DNA of 33,126 nt from Clostridia bacterium (lineage in GTDB: Bacteria; Bacillota; Clostridia; UBA1381; UBA9506), in NCBI GenBank assembly GCA_017935435.1, contig JAGBHP010000026.1, positions 1 to 33,126 on the forward strand, in the 5' to 3' direction. A model generated the notes under the pieces. The model was not told the DNA's origin and did not search any database. It saw nothing but the letters and a program-made list of their open reading frames with translations. The translations under genes and the position numbers were made by a program. Below are positions 6,164 to 14,523 of the stretch, piece by piece. Within the stretch, counting starts at the first letter, position 1, and each line of letters starts with the position of its first letter.

Positions 6164-7897
6164 TTGAAAAAAATTATTTCATTGCTGACTATTTTTATGT
6201 TATTAACGACGAGCGCATATGCCTTTGATTTTCCTGAGCCTGACTGGGGTGCTTTGCTTCGTGAAAAAACCGATATTGTAAAAACAGACAGGGTTTCGCT
6301 TTTTGCGCAAAACAAAGAGGCAGGTGCGCCTTATTTTGGTGCAAAAAACGAACCGAAAAAAGGCGTATATTTTGGAATGGTGACAGAGTACAGTGATATT
6401 TTAAAAGAAAAGCCGTCAGCATACCTTACATATATTGATTTTGACAGTGAGCAGACGGATATTTATTATCCTGCAAATGAAATAATTAAAAGCTCTGACT
6501 GTATAGTGACAATAGGCTGGAATGTTAATAATTTAGACAGTGTTCGCTCAAAAGAAGGCTACATAAGAAGCACTTTAAACAATTTAAAAAGTTATAACAA
6601 GCCTATGATTATACGCTTTGCAAACGAAATGAATGTAAATTCCCTTGGCGATGAGCCGTCAAAATATATAGATGCGTTCCGCTTTGTTGCAAATATTGTG
6701 CACGAGTATGATAATTTTGCGGTTTGCTGGTCGCCTAACGATTTGGGAGCACTCGACAGACCCTTTAGCTACTACTATCCCGGCGATGAATATGTTGACT
6801 GGGTAGGCGTAAGTTGTTATATGAAAAAATATTTTATGGGAAATCCTCAAACTGCGGAAAAGGATTCGATTTATTTTATGACAGGGGATTATGCGTGGGC
6901 AACAAATGCCGTTGTTCCTATAATTAAATTTATGGCGGAAAACGGAATAAATAAACCTGTTATGCTCTCGGAGTGCGGTGTTTCGCAAAGCACCTTTACG
7001 GGCGAAAATATATCCTCGTGGGCAAATGCAAGGCTTAAAAATCTTTACTGGAATTTAATTATGGAATATCCGCAGATTAAGCTTATAAATTACTTTAATG
7101 TTTACCGCCCGAATGAAAAGGAATATTATAACCTTACATCAGGCGAGGCAATTGGTGTTGTAAATGAGGCATTTGACAGCGGAGCTTACATAAAAGGCGA
7201 AAAGCAAGCGGAATTTTCGTTTGTTCCTGCCCAAAATGCAGGCACAAAATCGGGAAAAATTGCACTTTACGCTTCTGCATATACTAAAAATTTTGATAAA
7301 CCCACAGTAAAATATTTTGCTGACGGATTTGAGGTTTTTTCTTCAAATTCAGCGCCTCACGTTTACGCTCTTGACCCTCTTGCCTTTGAAAACGGCGTGC
7401 ATCCGCTTAAAGTGTGCGTATATACCGATGAGGGCGAAAAAGCGTCAAAAAATTACTCTTTCTTTGTAAAAGACGGAAATGTAACAATAAGAGAAGAAAA
7501 TGCAGATTTTTCTGACCTTGATGTAAAGATAGAAAAGCGAATCGAAATCTCGGTAAACGGCAAAAAAATAGAGTTTGATGTTCCGCCTTGCGTCATTTCC
7601 GACAGAACCTTGGTTCCCATAAGAAAATTTGTAAATGCAATCGGCGTAAGCGATGAAAATATTAAATTTTCACAAGAGGACAGTTCGGTAGAAATTTTAA
7701 GGGATAATCAGAAAATTTATCTTAAAATTAACGATGTAAATGCAAAGGTTGATGGAAGCATCACGGTTTTGGATGTTCCAGCAACGATTATTGACGGAAG
7801 AACGTTAGTTCCGCTTCGCTTTGTGTCGGAAACCTTTGGCTATAATGTGGAATACACAGATTCTGCTGAGCTTCTTTCTATTAATATGGTAAGGTAA
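6164..7897 (+). CDS. Secreted GH26-like glycoside hydrolase with C-terminal stalk domain
   Basis: 577 residues, read from a TTG start behind GGAAG. Residues 1-20 are a signal peptide ending AYA. Residues about 45-330 resemble a clan GH-A barrel of the GH26 (beta-mannanase) type: RFANEMN with candidate acid/base E155, VCWSPND, DWVGVSCY, and LSECGVS with candidate nucleophile E270. In classical GH26 the residue before the acid/base Glu is His; here it is Asn, so activity or specificity may differ. Residues about 345-455 look like an Ig-like linker. Residues about 465-577 are a stalk domain with two ISDRTLVPIR / IDGRTLVPLR type hallmarks. It is probably wall-attached and acts on a glycan outside the cell. 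Confidence 0.75.
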   Translation: MKKIISLLTIFMLLTTSAYAFDFPEPDWGALLREKTDIVKTDRVSLFAQNKEAGAPYFGAKNEPKKGVYFGMVTEYSDILKEKPSAYLTYIDFDSEQTDIYYPANEIIKSSDCIVTIGWNVNNLDSVRSKEGYIRSTLNNLKSYNKPMIIRFANEMNVNSLGDEPSKYIDAFRFVANIVHEYDNFAVCWSPNDLGALDRPFSYYYPGDEYVDWVGVSCYMKKYFMGNPQTAEKDSIYFMTGDYAWATNAVVPIIKFMAENGINKPVMLSECGVSQSTFTGENISSWANARLKNLYWNLIMEYPQIKLINYFNVYRPNEKEYYNLTSGEAIGVVNEAFDSGAYIKGEKQAEFSFVPAQNAGTKSGKIALYASAYTKNFDKPTVKYFADGFEVFSSNSAPHVYALDPLAFENGVHPLKVCVYTDEGEKASKNYSFFVKDGNVTIREENADFSDLDVKIEKRIEISVNGKKIEFDVPPCVISDRTLVPIRKFVNAIGVSDENIKFSQEDSSVEILRDNQKIYLKINDVNAKVDGSITVLDVPATIIDGRTLVPLRFVSETFGYNVEYTDSAELLSINMVR

Positions 7898-7935
7898 TTA
7901 AGAATTAAATAATTTAAAAAAGGGAGTGGCGACAA

Positions 7936-8973
7936 ATGAAAAAATTATCATTTTTAGTGGCATTACTTTTGGTTTTTGGTATTTTTATTTTTGCAGGATG
8001 CGCAAAAAACGAAGATGCGTTATCAAATGAAAGTACCGAGCTTACCACCGAGGCAATACCCTTGCCCGACCCCGAGGAGCTTGAAATTTCAAGCTTTTTT
8101 GAAACTTACATAAATACAAATAATCGCCCGATTGCGATAATGGTGGATAACGATAATGATGATGCAAGACCGCACGCAGGTCTTAATGAAGCATATCTCA
8201 TTTATGAGATGGTGGTTGAGGGCGGAGCTACCCGTTTTGTTGCGTTTTACCGCACAGATACGGAAAAAATCGGACCTGTACGCTCAAGCAGACATTACTT
8301 TTTGGATTACGTAATGGAAAATGACGCAATTTACACCCACTATGGCTGGAGTCCGCAGGCGATTAAAGATATTTCGGCATTTGGAATTAACAAAATAAAC
8401 GGAGTATTAGGCGGTGACGGCGAAATTTTCTGGCGTGAGCAGAAATTTAAGGGCGACTGGCACAGCGCATATACAAGCATAAAAAATATAAAGGAAATGT
8501 CCGAAAAGAAAGGTTTTTCGCTCAACTCAGACCACAAAAACGGATTAAAATACGCACAAAAGTATTTTGATTTGGAAAATGAAAATATTGCAAACGAAAT
8601 TTATCTCCCGTATTCGGGAATGTACAAAACAGGGTACACATATAACCCTGAAACCAAGCTTTATGAAAAAACTATAAATTCTATGCCGCACGTTATGCAA
8701 AATGGCGAAACGATGACTGTAAAAAACATCATAATTGAGCTTATTTATGATACCTCTTTAGGTGACGGCACAGACAGGCGAAACGTAAACACAACGGGAA
8801 GCGGTGAGGGATACTTTATCACAAACGGAAAATATGAAAAAATCACGTGGTCAAAGCCGTCAAGACGTGCAAATACGGTCTATAAGGATGCAAACGGACA
8901 AGAAATAAAAATTAACCCGGGAAAAACCATTGTAAATATTATAAGCCCATCGGCAGGTATAACCATACAATAA
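7936..8973 (+). CDS. DUF3048 (YerB-like) lipoprotein
   Basis: 345 residues. A lipobox FAGC (Cys22) ends the signal peptide, so the protein is a membrane-anchored lipoprotein on the outer face. A Thr/Glu-rich linker follows. The DUF3048 N-terminal domain has RPIAIMVDND, ARPHAGLNEAYLIYEMVVEG, RFVAFYRTD and GPVRSSRHYF; the C-terminal part is the usual second domain (ending ITWSKPSR, then PGKTIVNII). Function is not known; the B. subtilis relative is YerB. It starts 38 bases after the GH26-like gene behind GGGAGTGG and is probably co-transcribed. Confidence 0.9.
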   Translation: MKKLSFLVALLLVFGIFIFAGCAKNEDALSNESTELTTEAIPLPDPEELEISSFFETYINTNNRPIAIMVDNDNDDARPHAGLNEAYLIYEMVVEGGATRFVAFYRTDTEKIGPVRSSRHYFLDYVMENDAIYTHYGWSPQAIKDISAFGINKINGVLGGDGEIFWREQKFKGDWHSAYTSIKNIKEMSEKKGFSLNSDHKNGLKYAQKYFDLENENIANEIYLPYSGMYKTGYTYNPETKLYEKTINSMPHVMQNGETMTVKNIIIELIYDTSLGDGTDRRNVNTTGSGEGYFITNGKYEKITWSKPSRRANTVYKDANGQEIKINPGKTIVNIISPSAGITIQ

Positions 8974-8991
8974 AATTTTAGGAGAGTAAAT

Positions 8992-9966
8992 ATGAATAAT
9001 AAATATATCGGTCATGCAAGTCAAATCTACGGAGTAGAAGAGGTGCGCTTAGTTGGCACTAAAGGCGACGGAATGAGAATTTTAAACGTTAAAAATGCCA
9101 AAGGTCTTTGCTTTTCAGTTTCGGCAGACCGTGCAGCAGACATTTCTCGCATAAGCTTTAAGGGTGATAATTACGGCTATTTTGCCCCTTGCGGATATGT
9201 TTCACCTGCGTATTTTGATGATAAAGGCGAAGGCTTTTTAAAATCATTTACGGCGGGCTTTATGACAACCTGCGGACTTACCGCTGTCGGCGACCCGTGC
9301 ACAGATAACGGAGAAGACTTACCTCTTCACGGAACGATTTCGCACATTCCTGCGGAAAATATTTATCACTATATAGAAGATGATAAAATACACATAAAGG
9401 CAGTTGTGAAAGATGCAGCACTCTTTTCGCATCAGCTTGTTTTAGAAAGAGAATATATCTGCCCGATTTATGAAAACGTAATACAAATGATTGACAAAAT
9501 AAAAAATGTCGGCGCAAAGGAAACTCCGTTTGAAATTCTTTATCACTGCAATATTGGTTACCCTCTGCTTTCAGAAAATGCGAAAGTTAAAATTCCTGCA
9601 AGCAAGGTTTTGCCGAGAAACGAGCACGCCGCAAGCGATATTTTAAACTGTCTTAAAATGCACGAGCCTCAGGCAGATTACGAAGAAATGTGCTTTTACC
9701 ACGAAATGAGCGGTGAAACAACAGTTTCAATTTTTAATCCTGACATTAAAAAGGGTCTTAATATGCATTATGATGCGGATAGCCTTAAATGCTTTACAGA
9801 GTGGAAAATGCTCGGTGAATATGATTATGTTTTAGGTTTAGAGCCTGGCAACTGCTATCCTGACGGAAGAGATGTTATGAGAGAAAAAGGCATCCTTGAA
9901 TTTTTAAAACCTGGCGAAGAAAGAAATTATAAGATTACATTTGAATTTACAGAGAGTGAGAATTAA
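8992..9966 (+). CDS. DUF4432 aldose-1-epimerase-like protein
   Basis: 324 residues with a galactose-mutarotase-type beta-sandwich of the DUF4432 group. Visible landmarks are the N-terminal SADRAADISRISFKG, TAGFMTTCGL, LPLHGTISHIPAE with a conserved His, YHCNIGYPLL and LGLEPGNCYPDGRD. Related proteins bind or interconvert sugars, but the substrate of this group is not settled. There is no signal peptide, so it is cytosolic. A TAGGAGAG site precedes the ATG; the gene lies 19 bases after the DUF3048 gene and 5 before relQ. The run glycosidase, lipoprotein, sugar-epimerase-like suggests, but does not prove, a link to glycan use. Confidence 0.85.
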   Translation: MNNKYIGHASQIYGVEEVRLVGTKGDGMRILNVKNAKGLCFSVSADRAADISRISFKGDNYGYFAPCGYVSPAYFDDKGEGFLKSFTAGFMTTCGLTAVGDPCTDNGEDLPLHGTISHIPAENIYHYIEDDKIHIKAVVKDAALFSHQLVLEREYICPIYENVIQMIDKIKNVGAKETPFEILYHCNIGYPLLSENAKVKIPASKVLPRNEHAASDILNCLKMHEPQADYEEMCFYHEMSGETTVSIFNPDIKKGLNMHYDADSLKCFTEWKMLGEYDYVLGLEPGNCYPDGRDVMREKGILEFLKPGEERNYKITFEFTESEN

Positions 9967-9971
9967 AGAAA

Positions 9972-10670
9972 ATGTTAGAAAGACAACTTCACAAAAGCTT
10001 TATGAGCGATGAGATTGTATTGCCTGAGCATCTTGATAAACACCTCGGGTCAATGCTGCAATTTCGTGAGTTTATGATGCGCTATAACTCAGCTCTAAGG
10101 GAAATCAGAACAAAATTTGAGGTTTTAAATGACCACCTTTCTGTTGCGTATAACAGAAACCCTATCGAAATGATTAAGTCGAGGGTAAAAACACCTGCAA
10201 GCATTATGGAAAAGCTCCAGAGGCGAAATCTTGAAATTTCCTATTCGTCTATTGAGGAAAATATCCACGATGTTGCAGGAATAAGAATTATCTGCTCGTT
10301 TGTAAATGATATTTATGAAGTGGCAAAAATGCTTGCAAGTCAGGATGATGTAAGGCTCATTGCCGTAAAGGACTATATTAAAAACCCCAAAGAAAACGGT
10401 TACAGGAGCTATCATATGATAGTTGAAATCCCCGTCTTTTTTGCAAATAACAAAATGGATATTAAGGTCGAGGTTCAGCTTCGCACGATAGCTATGGACT
10501 TTTGGGCGAGCTTAGAGCATAAAATCCGCTACAAAAAAAATCTAAAGGATTCGGAAAATATCGCAAAGCGCTTAAAAGAATGTGCAGAGCTTATTACAGA
10601 TGCAGATGAAAAAATGCAGGAAATAAATGAAATGATTTCAAGTGATGCAAATAGTGATGCAAATATTTAA
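9972..10670 (+). CDS. Small alarmone synthetase, RelQ/YjbM type
   Basis: 232 residues, the usual length of a stand-alone (p)ppGpp synthetase with no hydrolase, TGS or ACT domain. It transfers pyrophosphate from ATP to GDP/GTP. Motifs in order: IKSRVKTPASIMEKL (ATP contact), DVAGIRIIC with the conserved Asp, KDYIKNPKENGYRSYH (G loop with the stacking Tyr) and VEVQLRT with the catalytic Glu. The C-terminal helices after residue about 180 match the tetramerisation region of RelQ. The ribosome site is weak and the start lies 5 bases after the previous stop, suggesting translational coupling. It ends in the hairpin at 10669-10711. Confidence 0.92.
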   Translation: MLERQLHKSFMSDEIVLPEHLDKHLGSMLQFREFMMRYNSALREIRTKFEVLNDHLSVAYNRNPIEMIKSRVKTPASIMEKLQRRNLEISYSSIEENIHDVAGIRIICSFVNDIYEVAKMLASQDDVRLIAVKDYIKNPKENGYRSYHMIVEIPVFFANNKMDIKVEVQLRTIAMDFWASLEHKIRYKKNLKDSENIAKRLKECAELITDADEKMQEINEMISSDANSDANI

Positions 10671-10711
10671 AGTATAAAAGGTTGCAGCTAATCTGCAACC
10701 TTTTATACTTT
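10669..10711. terminator. Bidirectional terminator between relQ and the response regulator
   Basis: A perfect 19-bp stem (AAAGTATAAAAGGTTGCAG and its complement, loop CTAAT) serves both converging genes. The stop codon of the minus-strand gene (10703-10705) is inside its arm and the plus-strand stop touches its first base. Confidence 0.85.
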
Positions 10712-11386
10712 AAATCTATATCCTACGCCCCACACCGTTTCAATATATTGCGGTTTTGCAGGATTTTCTTCTATTTTTTCGCGTATGCGTGCGATATGCA
10801 CAGTAACGGTAGAGGAGTCTGACATTGCATCATAGCCCCACACCTTTTCGTAAAGTGTTTCTTTATCAAAAACTCGGTTGGGGTTTTGCATCATAAAGCA
10901 CAAAAGGTCAAATTCCTTTTGCTTTAAAACAATTTCCTCATTATTTAAAAACACACGCCTGTCGGTTTTGTTAACTGTAAGTCCCCTTATTTCAAACTCA
11001 TCATTTTTTGGCACACCGCTGAATTTTTCATATCTTTTAATGTGGCTTTTTACGCGCGCAACAAGCTCGCCCATACCGAAAGGCTTGGTTATATAGTCAT
11101 CAGCGCCTAAATTTAAGCCCTTGATTTTATACATTTCCTCCGATTTTGCAGATACAACCAAAACTGGTATGGTTTTCTTTTCGGCAATTTCACTAAGAAT
11201 TGAAAAGCCGTCTATGTGTGGGAGCATAAGGTCTAAAATTATGAGGTCAAATTTTTCGGAATTTATAAGAGAAAGCCCCTGTTTTCCGTCTGATGCAACA
11301 GTTACGTCATAGCCTGACATAACGAGGTAATCCTTTTGAAGCTCAGCGATACGTTGGTCATCTTCGATAATAAGTATTTTTTTCAT
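10703..11386 (-). CDS. OmpR/PhoB-family response regulator
   Basis: 227 residues: receiver domain 1-115 with the acidic pair EDD near residue 9, phospho-acceptor D52 in LDLMLP, switch Ser in VVSAKS and the KPF lysine. A winged-helix DNA-binding domain follows at about 130-227, ending WGVGYRFKV. It is the last gene of an operon ABC ATPase - permease - histidine kinase - regulator, behind a TAGGAGG site 11 bases from the kinase stop. Such regulators usually control their own exporter genes in response to cell-envelope stress. Confidence 0.95.
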   Translation of the reverse strand: MKKILIIEDDQRIAELQKDYLVMSGYDVTVASDGKQGLSLINSEKFDLIILDLMLPHIDGFSILSEIAEKKTIPVLVVSAKSEEMYKIKGLNLGADDYITKPFGMGELVARVKSHIKRYEKFSGVPKNDEFEIRGLTVNKTDRRVFLNNEEIVLKQKEFDLLCFMMQNPNRVFDKETLYEKVWGYDAMSDSSTVTVHIARIREKIEENPAKPQYIETVWGVGYRFKV

Positions 11387-11397
11387 TTGTCTTCCTC

Positions 11398-12669
11398 CTA
11401 CATTTTTTTGAGCGAAATAATTACCGATGTGCCCTCACCCTCTTCGGAAAGCGCCCATATTCTGCCACCTAAGCCTTCGGTTATTTCCTTTGCTATTGCA
11501 AGTCCCAAACCGCTTGAGCCTTCTATTTTGCGTGCAGAATCGGCACGATAGAATTTGTCGAAAATATGGCTAAGCTCGTCTTTTTTTATTCCCTCGCCGT
11601 CATCTTTAAATTCAATCAGGACAGACGCACAATTTTCTGAAAGGATTACAGAGAGCTTTCCGCCCCGATTGGTATATTTTAAGCTGTTGTCTATTATATT
11701 TTGTGTCACACGCTGAAATTTTTCTTCATCAATTAAAACAAAGCAATCGTGCTTTAGCGTGTTTTCGAGGCTTATATTTTTGCCCTCACGCAAAAAGAGC
11801 GCTAAGTTATCAGCTACTGCGTAATCCAAAAATGAAGCGATATTTATTTTTTTGAGATTATACGGTATCTGGTTTAAATCAAGCTTTGAAAAATACAAAA
11901 GGTCATCAATCATAACTGCGATAAGGTCGGTCTTTTTAAGCGCTTTGTTTATGTATTCTTTGCGCTTTTCATCTGTCCCGCAAACACCGTCTACTATGCC
12001 CTCTAAATACCCTTTTATAGCGGTTACGGGCGTTTTTAAATCGTGCGAAATGGAGGAAACGAGAAAGCTCCTGTTTTCGTCGGCTTGCTTTTGATAGAAA
12101 ATAGCGTCTAAAAGCCTGATTCTGAGCTTTTCAAGATTTGAAAAAAGCTCCGCCGTTTCGCCCTCGCCAAATTCCTTTACGCTGTTTGTCAGCTCGCCTT
12201 GCGCAATTTTGCTAAGCTCATCGCTAAATACATAAATCGGGTCAATGTTATCTTCGATAAGCTTTCTTTTGTAATAAAGGGTAGCAAAGTAAAACGAAAT
12301 TGCAAATGCTCCGAAAATAACCCACATAAAAATTGTAATTGCCTTGTTTATATCGCTTGAGGGGATTAGGGTTAATACAACGGCACCGCTGTCTGACGTG
12401 CTTTTTTTGATGGTGTACATCGTGTCATTTAGTATGTAAAGCTCTTTTTCCAAAAAATCCGTCATCTTAATATCATCGGCGATTTTAGAACTGAGCTTTT
12501 CGCTTTTTAAAATAATTCTTCCGTTATCTATAACGACAAATAACGGCTCACCTCTGCCGCTTTCTTTAAAAGAGGGGCAGAGGTTGTAAAAAAGCACACC
12601 TGTGCTGCAAACAACCGAGAGGGTTATTATAAATATTTTAAGATATGCGTAAGAAAGAGTTTTTTTCAA
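11398..12669 (-). CDS. Sensor histidine kinase with two membrane segments
   Basis: 423 residues, read from a TTG start behind AGGAGA. Transmembrane helices lie at about 10-30 and 112-132, enclosing an extracellular domain of roughly 80 residues. A HAMP-like linker precedes the dimerisation helix with phospho-acceptor H209 in SSISHDLKTP. The ATPase domain has the N box NIIDNSLKYT, DDGEGIKKDE and GSSGLGLAIAKE. The sizeable extracellular domain sets it apart from BceS-type kinases, whose extracellular loop is very short. Partner of the regulator at 10703. Confidence 0.93.
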   Translation of the reverse strand: MKKTLSYAYLKIFIITLSVVCSTGVLFYNLCPSFKESGRGEPLFVVIDNGRIILKSEKLSSKIADDIKMTDFLEKELYILNDTMYTIKKSTSDSGAVVLTLIPSSDINKAITIFMWVIFGAFAISFYFATLYYKRKLIEDNIDPIYVFSDELSKIAQGELTNSVKEFGEGETAELFSNLEKLRIRLLDAIFYQKQADENRSFLVSSISHDLKTPVTAIKGYLEGIVDGVCGTDEKRKEYINKALKKTDLIAVMIDDLLYFSKLDLNQIPYNLKKINIASFLDYAVADNLALFLREGKNISLENTLKHDCFVLIDEEKFQRVTQNIIDNSLKYTNRGGKLSVILSENCASVLIEFKDDGEGIKKDELSHIFDKFYRADSARKIEGSSGLGLAIAKEITEGLGGRIWALSEEGEGTSVIISLKKM

Positions 12670-12680
12670 GATAGCTTCTC

Positions 12681-13430
12681 CTAAATCTGTTTTTTGTCAA
12701 AAATAGTGTAACCCAAGGTAAAAAATACTGTAATATAGCCTGTCTGCACTAAAAAGAGCCTTAAAATTTTTCCGTAGTTTAAGTATCCGCCGATTGCGGC
12801 AAAATATGTGTACCAGTCATATGACGAGGTAAAAAATATAGCACTGTAAGCAGGAAAAACAAGCTCAAGACCACGAAACAGTAAAAATAAAATCACAGAG
12901 GTCATAAAAGCAGACGTTGTTCCTTTTGTAAGATTTGATATTAAAATAACCATAAGCGCAAAAGCAGTGAGCGGCAAAACGCTCACAAGGTAGGCTGAAA
13001 ATACGTATAAAATGCTGCCGCCGCTTACGGGCAGAAATAACGATGCGATGAGTGAAAGCACCATTATAAGCATTAAATTTGCAAAAATAAAACTAACCGC
13101 CGCCAATACCTTTGATGTAAATATTTTAAATCTTGAAACTGGAGTTGTCAAGGTGAATTTAATGGTATTTGCAGAAAATTCACCTGCAAACATATCAACG
13201 CATATGAAAACCACAAAAAGGCTTACGAGTGTGTTTAAAAGCACGGGGAGCACCAAAATGGGAAAGTTCGTGCCGCCGAGTGCTGAAATTCCCATAAAGC
13301 TTTTTATCAAAAATGAGATAAGTGCGCCGATTGCTACGGAAACTGCCGATAAAATTGCCGCAACGTAGATTTTTTTCTTTTTGTAAAGCTTAAAAAGCTC
13401 ATTTATGTATGCCGCCTTTAAATTATTCAT
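12681..13430 (-). CDS. ABC-2 type transporter permease
   Basis: 249 residues with about six hydrophobic helices (first near 22-45, last near 220-240), the usual size for a permease of BcrB/LanE/LanG type. The N-terminal LKAAYINELFKLYKKKK is the typical cytosolic coupling helix before the first membrane segment. Its ATG overlaps the ATPase stop by 8 bases, so the subunits are made together. Only one permease gene is present, so a homodimer is expected. Substrate unknown: a peptide antibiotic is likely from context. Confidence 0.88.
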   Translation of the reverse strand: MNNLKAAYINELFKLYKKKKIYVAAILSAVSVAIGALISFLIKSFMGISALGGTNFPILVLPVLLNTLVSLFVVFICVDMFAGEFSANTIKFTLTTPVSRFKIFTSKVLAAVSFIFANLMLIMVLSLIASLFLPVSGGSILYVFSAYLVSVLPLTAFALMVILISNLTKGTTSAFMTSVILFLLFRGLELVFPAYSAIFFTSSYDWYTYFAAIGGYLNYGKILRLFLVQTGYITVFFTLGYTIFDKKQI

Positions 13431-14142
13431 TTGTGCCCACCTCGCTTAAATAGTAATTTTCAAGTGACGAATATTTTTTCAGTATATTTTCGGTAGTATC
13501 GGTTGAGATTAACTTGCCGCCATAGAGTATGCCTACCTTTGTGCAGGTTAGCTCTACATCGTGTATTAAATGGCTCGAAATGAAAAATGTTGTGCCGTAT
13601 GCATTTTTTAAATTTACAATTAAATTTCGCATTTCAACCATTCCTTCAACATCAAGTCCGTTTAATGGCTCGTCTAAAATTAAAATCTCGGGGTTTGATA
13701 CCAAAGCAAGAGCAAGACCCATTCTCTGCTTCATACCGAGCGAGAAATTTTTTACTTTTTCATCTTTAAATTTTAAAATTCCTGTTAGATTCAGGCATTC
13801 TTCAAGTCTTTTTTCATCTGCACCCTCATAGAAGCGTGCGTACATTTTCATATTTTCCATTGCGGTCAAATATCCGTAAGGCGTGACGGTTTCAATTATC
13901 GAGCCAAGTTTTTCGGTTGCTTTTTCATAATCATCACGCACAGAAAAGCCGTTTAAAAAAACATCGCCGTTATCTGCGTGGCTAAGCCCTGTCATAACCT
14001 TCATCGCAGTGGTTTTGCCTGCACCGTTTGGACCTAAAAAACCAAAAATTTCTCCTTTTTCTACCGTGAGGTTTAGGTCAAATACCCCTCGGTCATTTTT
14101 GTATTTCTTTGTTAAATTCTTTATTACAATAGCATTCTCCAT
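13423..14142 (-). CDS. ABC transporter ATPase, BcrA/LanF type
   Basis: 239 residues. Walker A GPNGAGKT at 37-44, signature FSLGMKQRMG, Walker B ILILDEP followed by LNGLD, and the switch His in SSHLIHDVE. The position of the usual Q-loop glutamine is Glu84 (LGSIIETVTPYGYLT), the E-loop typical of lantibiotic-immunity and bacitracin-type ATPases (LanF, BcrA). First gene of the four-gene exporter/two-component operon. The end of the MITE-like repeat lies about 35 bases upstream, so part of the promoter may be in or near the repeat. Confidence 0.93.
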   Translation of the reverse strand: MENAIVIKNLTKKYKNDRGVFDLNLTVEKGEIFGFLGPNGAGKTTAMKVMTGLSHADNGDVFLNGFSVRDDYEKATEKLGSIIETVTPYGYLTAMENMKMYARFYEGADEKRLEECLNLTGILKFKDEKVKNFSLGMKQRMGLALALVSNPEILILDEPLNGLDVEGMVEMRNLIVNLKNAYGTTFFISSHLIHDVELTCTKVGILYGGKLISTDTTENILKKYSSLENYYLSEVGTNE

Positions 14143-14177
14143 AATAAACCTCTCTTTTTAAAAATCGTTCAGTATGA

Positions 14178-14499
14178 TAAATTGGAATTTAACTGTCGGT
14201 TGGGCGTTGCCTCCCTTTCCTAAAGGGAGGTGGGTTTTGCGAAGCAAAACTCGGAGGGATTGTCATTAAAAATGCGTTTATTATCACAAAAACAATCCCT
14301 CAGTCAGCTACGCTGACAGCTCCCTTTAGGCAAGGGAGCCTGACGCCCGCCACAAACTCTCGGCTACATCGTAGGGTGCGGCGGTTTTCGACGCACCGCA
14401 AAACTACACATACGGAATGTACCCGATGGGGCAGACCCTCGACAAGTGCCATTCCCTACAACGCCCGACCAAAACCTTGGTAAAATAAATTCCAATTTA
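14178..14499. repeat. 322-bp MITE-like composite palindromic repeat
   Basis: Perfect 14-base terminal inverted repeats (TAAATTGGAATTTA at 14178-14191 and its complement at 14486-14499) enclose a nest of hairpins. These are CCTCCCTTT/AAAGGGAGG (14210-14230), GTTTTG/CAAAAC (14234-14250), GAGGGATTGT paired with ACAATCCCTC (14254-14263 with 14292-14301), GTCAGC/GCTGAC (14303-14317), GCTCCCTT/AAGGGAGC (14319-14339) and GGTGCG/CGCACC. Just inside the ends, GGTTGGGCGT and ACGCCCGACC also nearly match. There is no coding frame, so it is a non-autonomous element. It accounts for the gene-free stretch between the ABC operon and the secreted protein. No clear target-site duplication was seen. Confidence 0.8.
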
Positions 14500-14523
14500 C
14501 CAGTCATTTAAAATTATTATGTT

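Noticed and set aside
10703-14142. BceRSAB-type bacitracin module
   Set aside because: BceB permeases have about 10 helices and 600 residues or more; this permease has about six helices and 249 residues, and the kinase has a real extracellular domain.
14160-14200. Promoter of the ABC operon formed by the repeat end
   Set aside because: TATCAT-like -10 candidates exist, but no properly spaced -35 box was found, so it is not listed as a feature.
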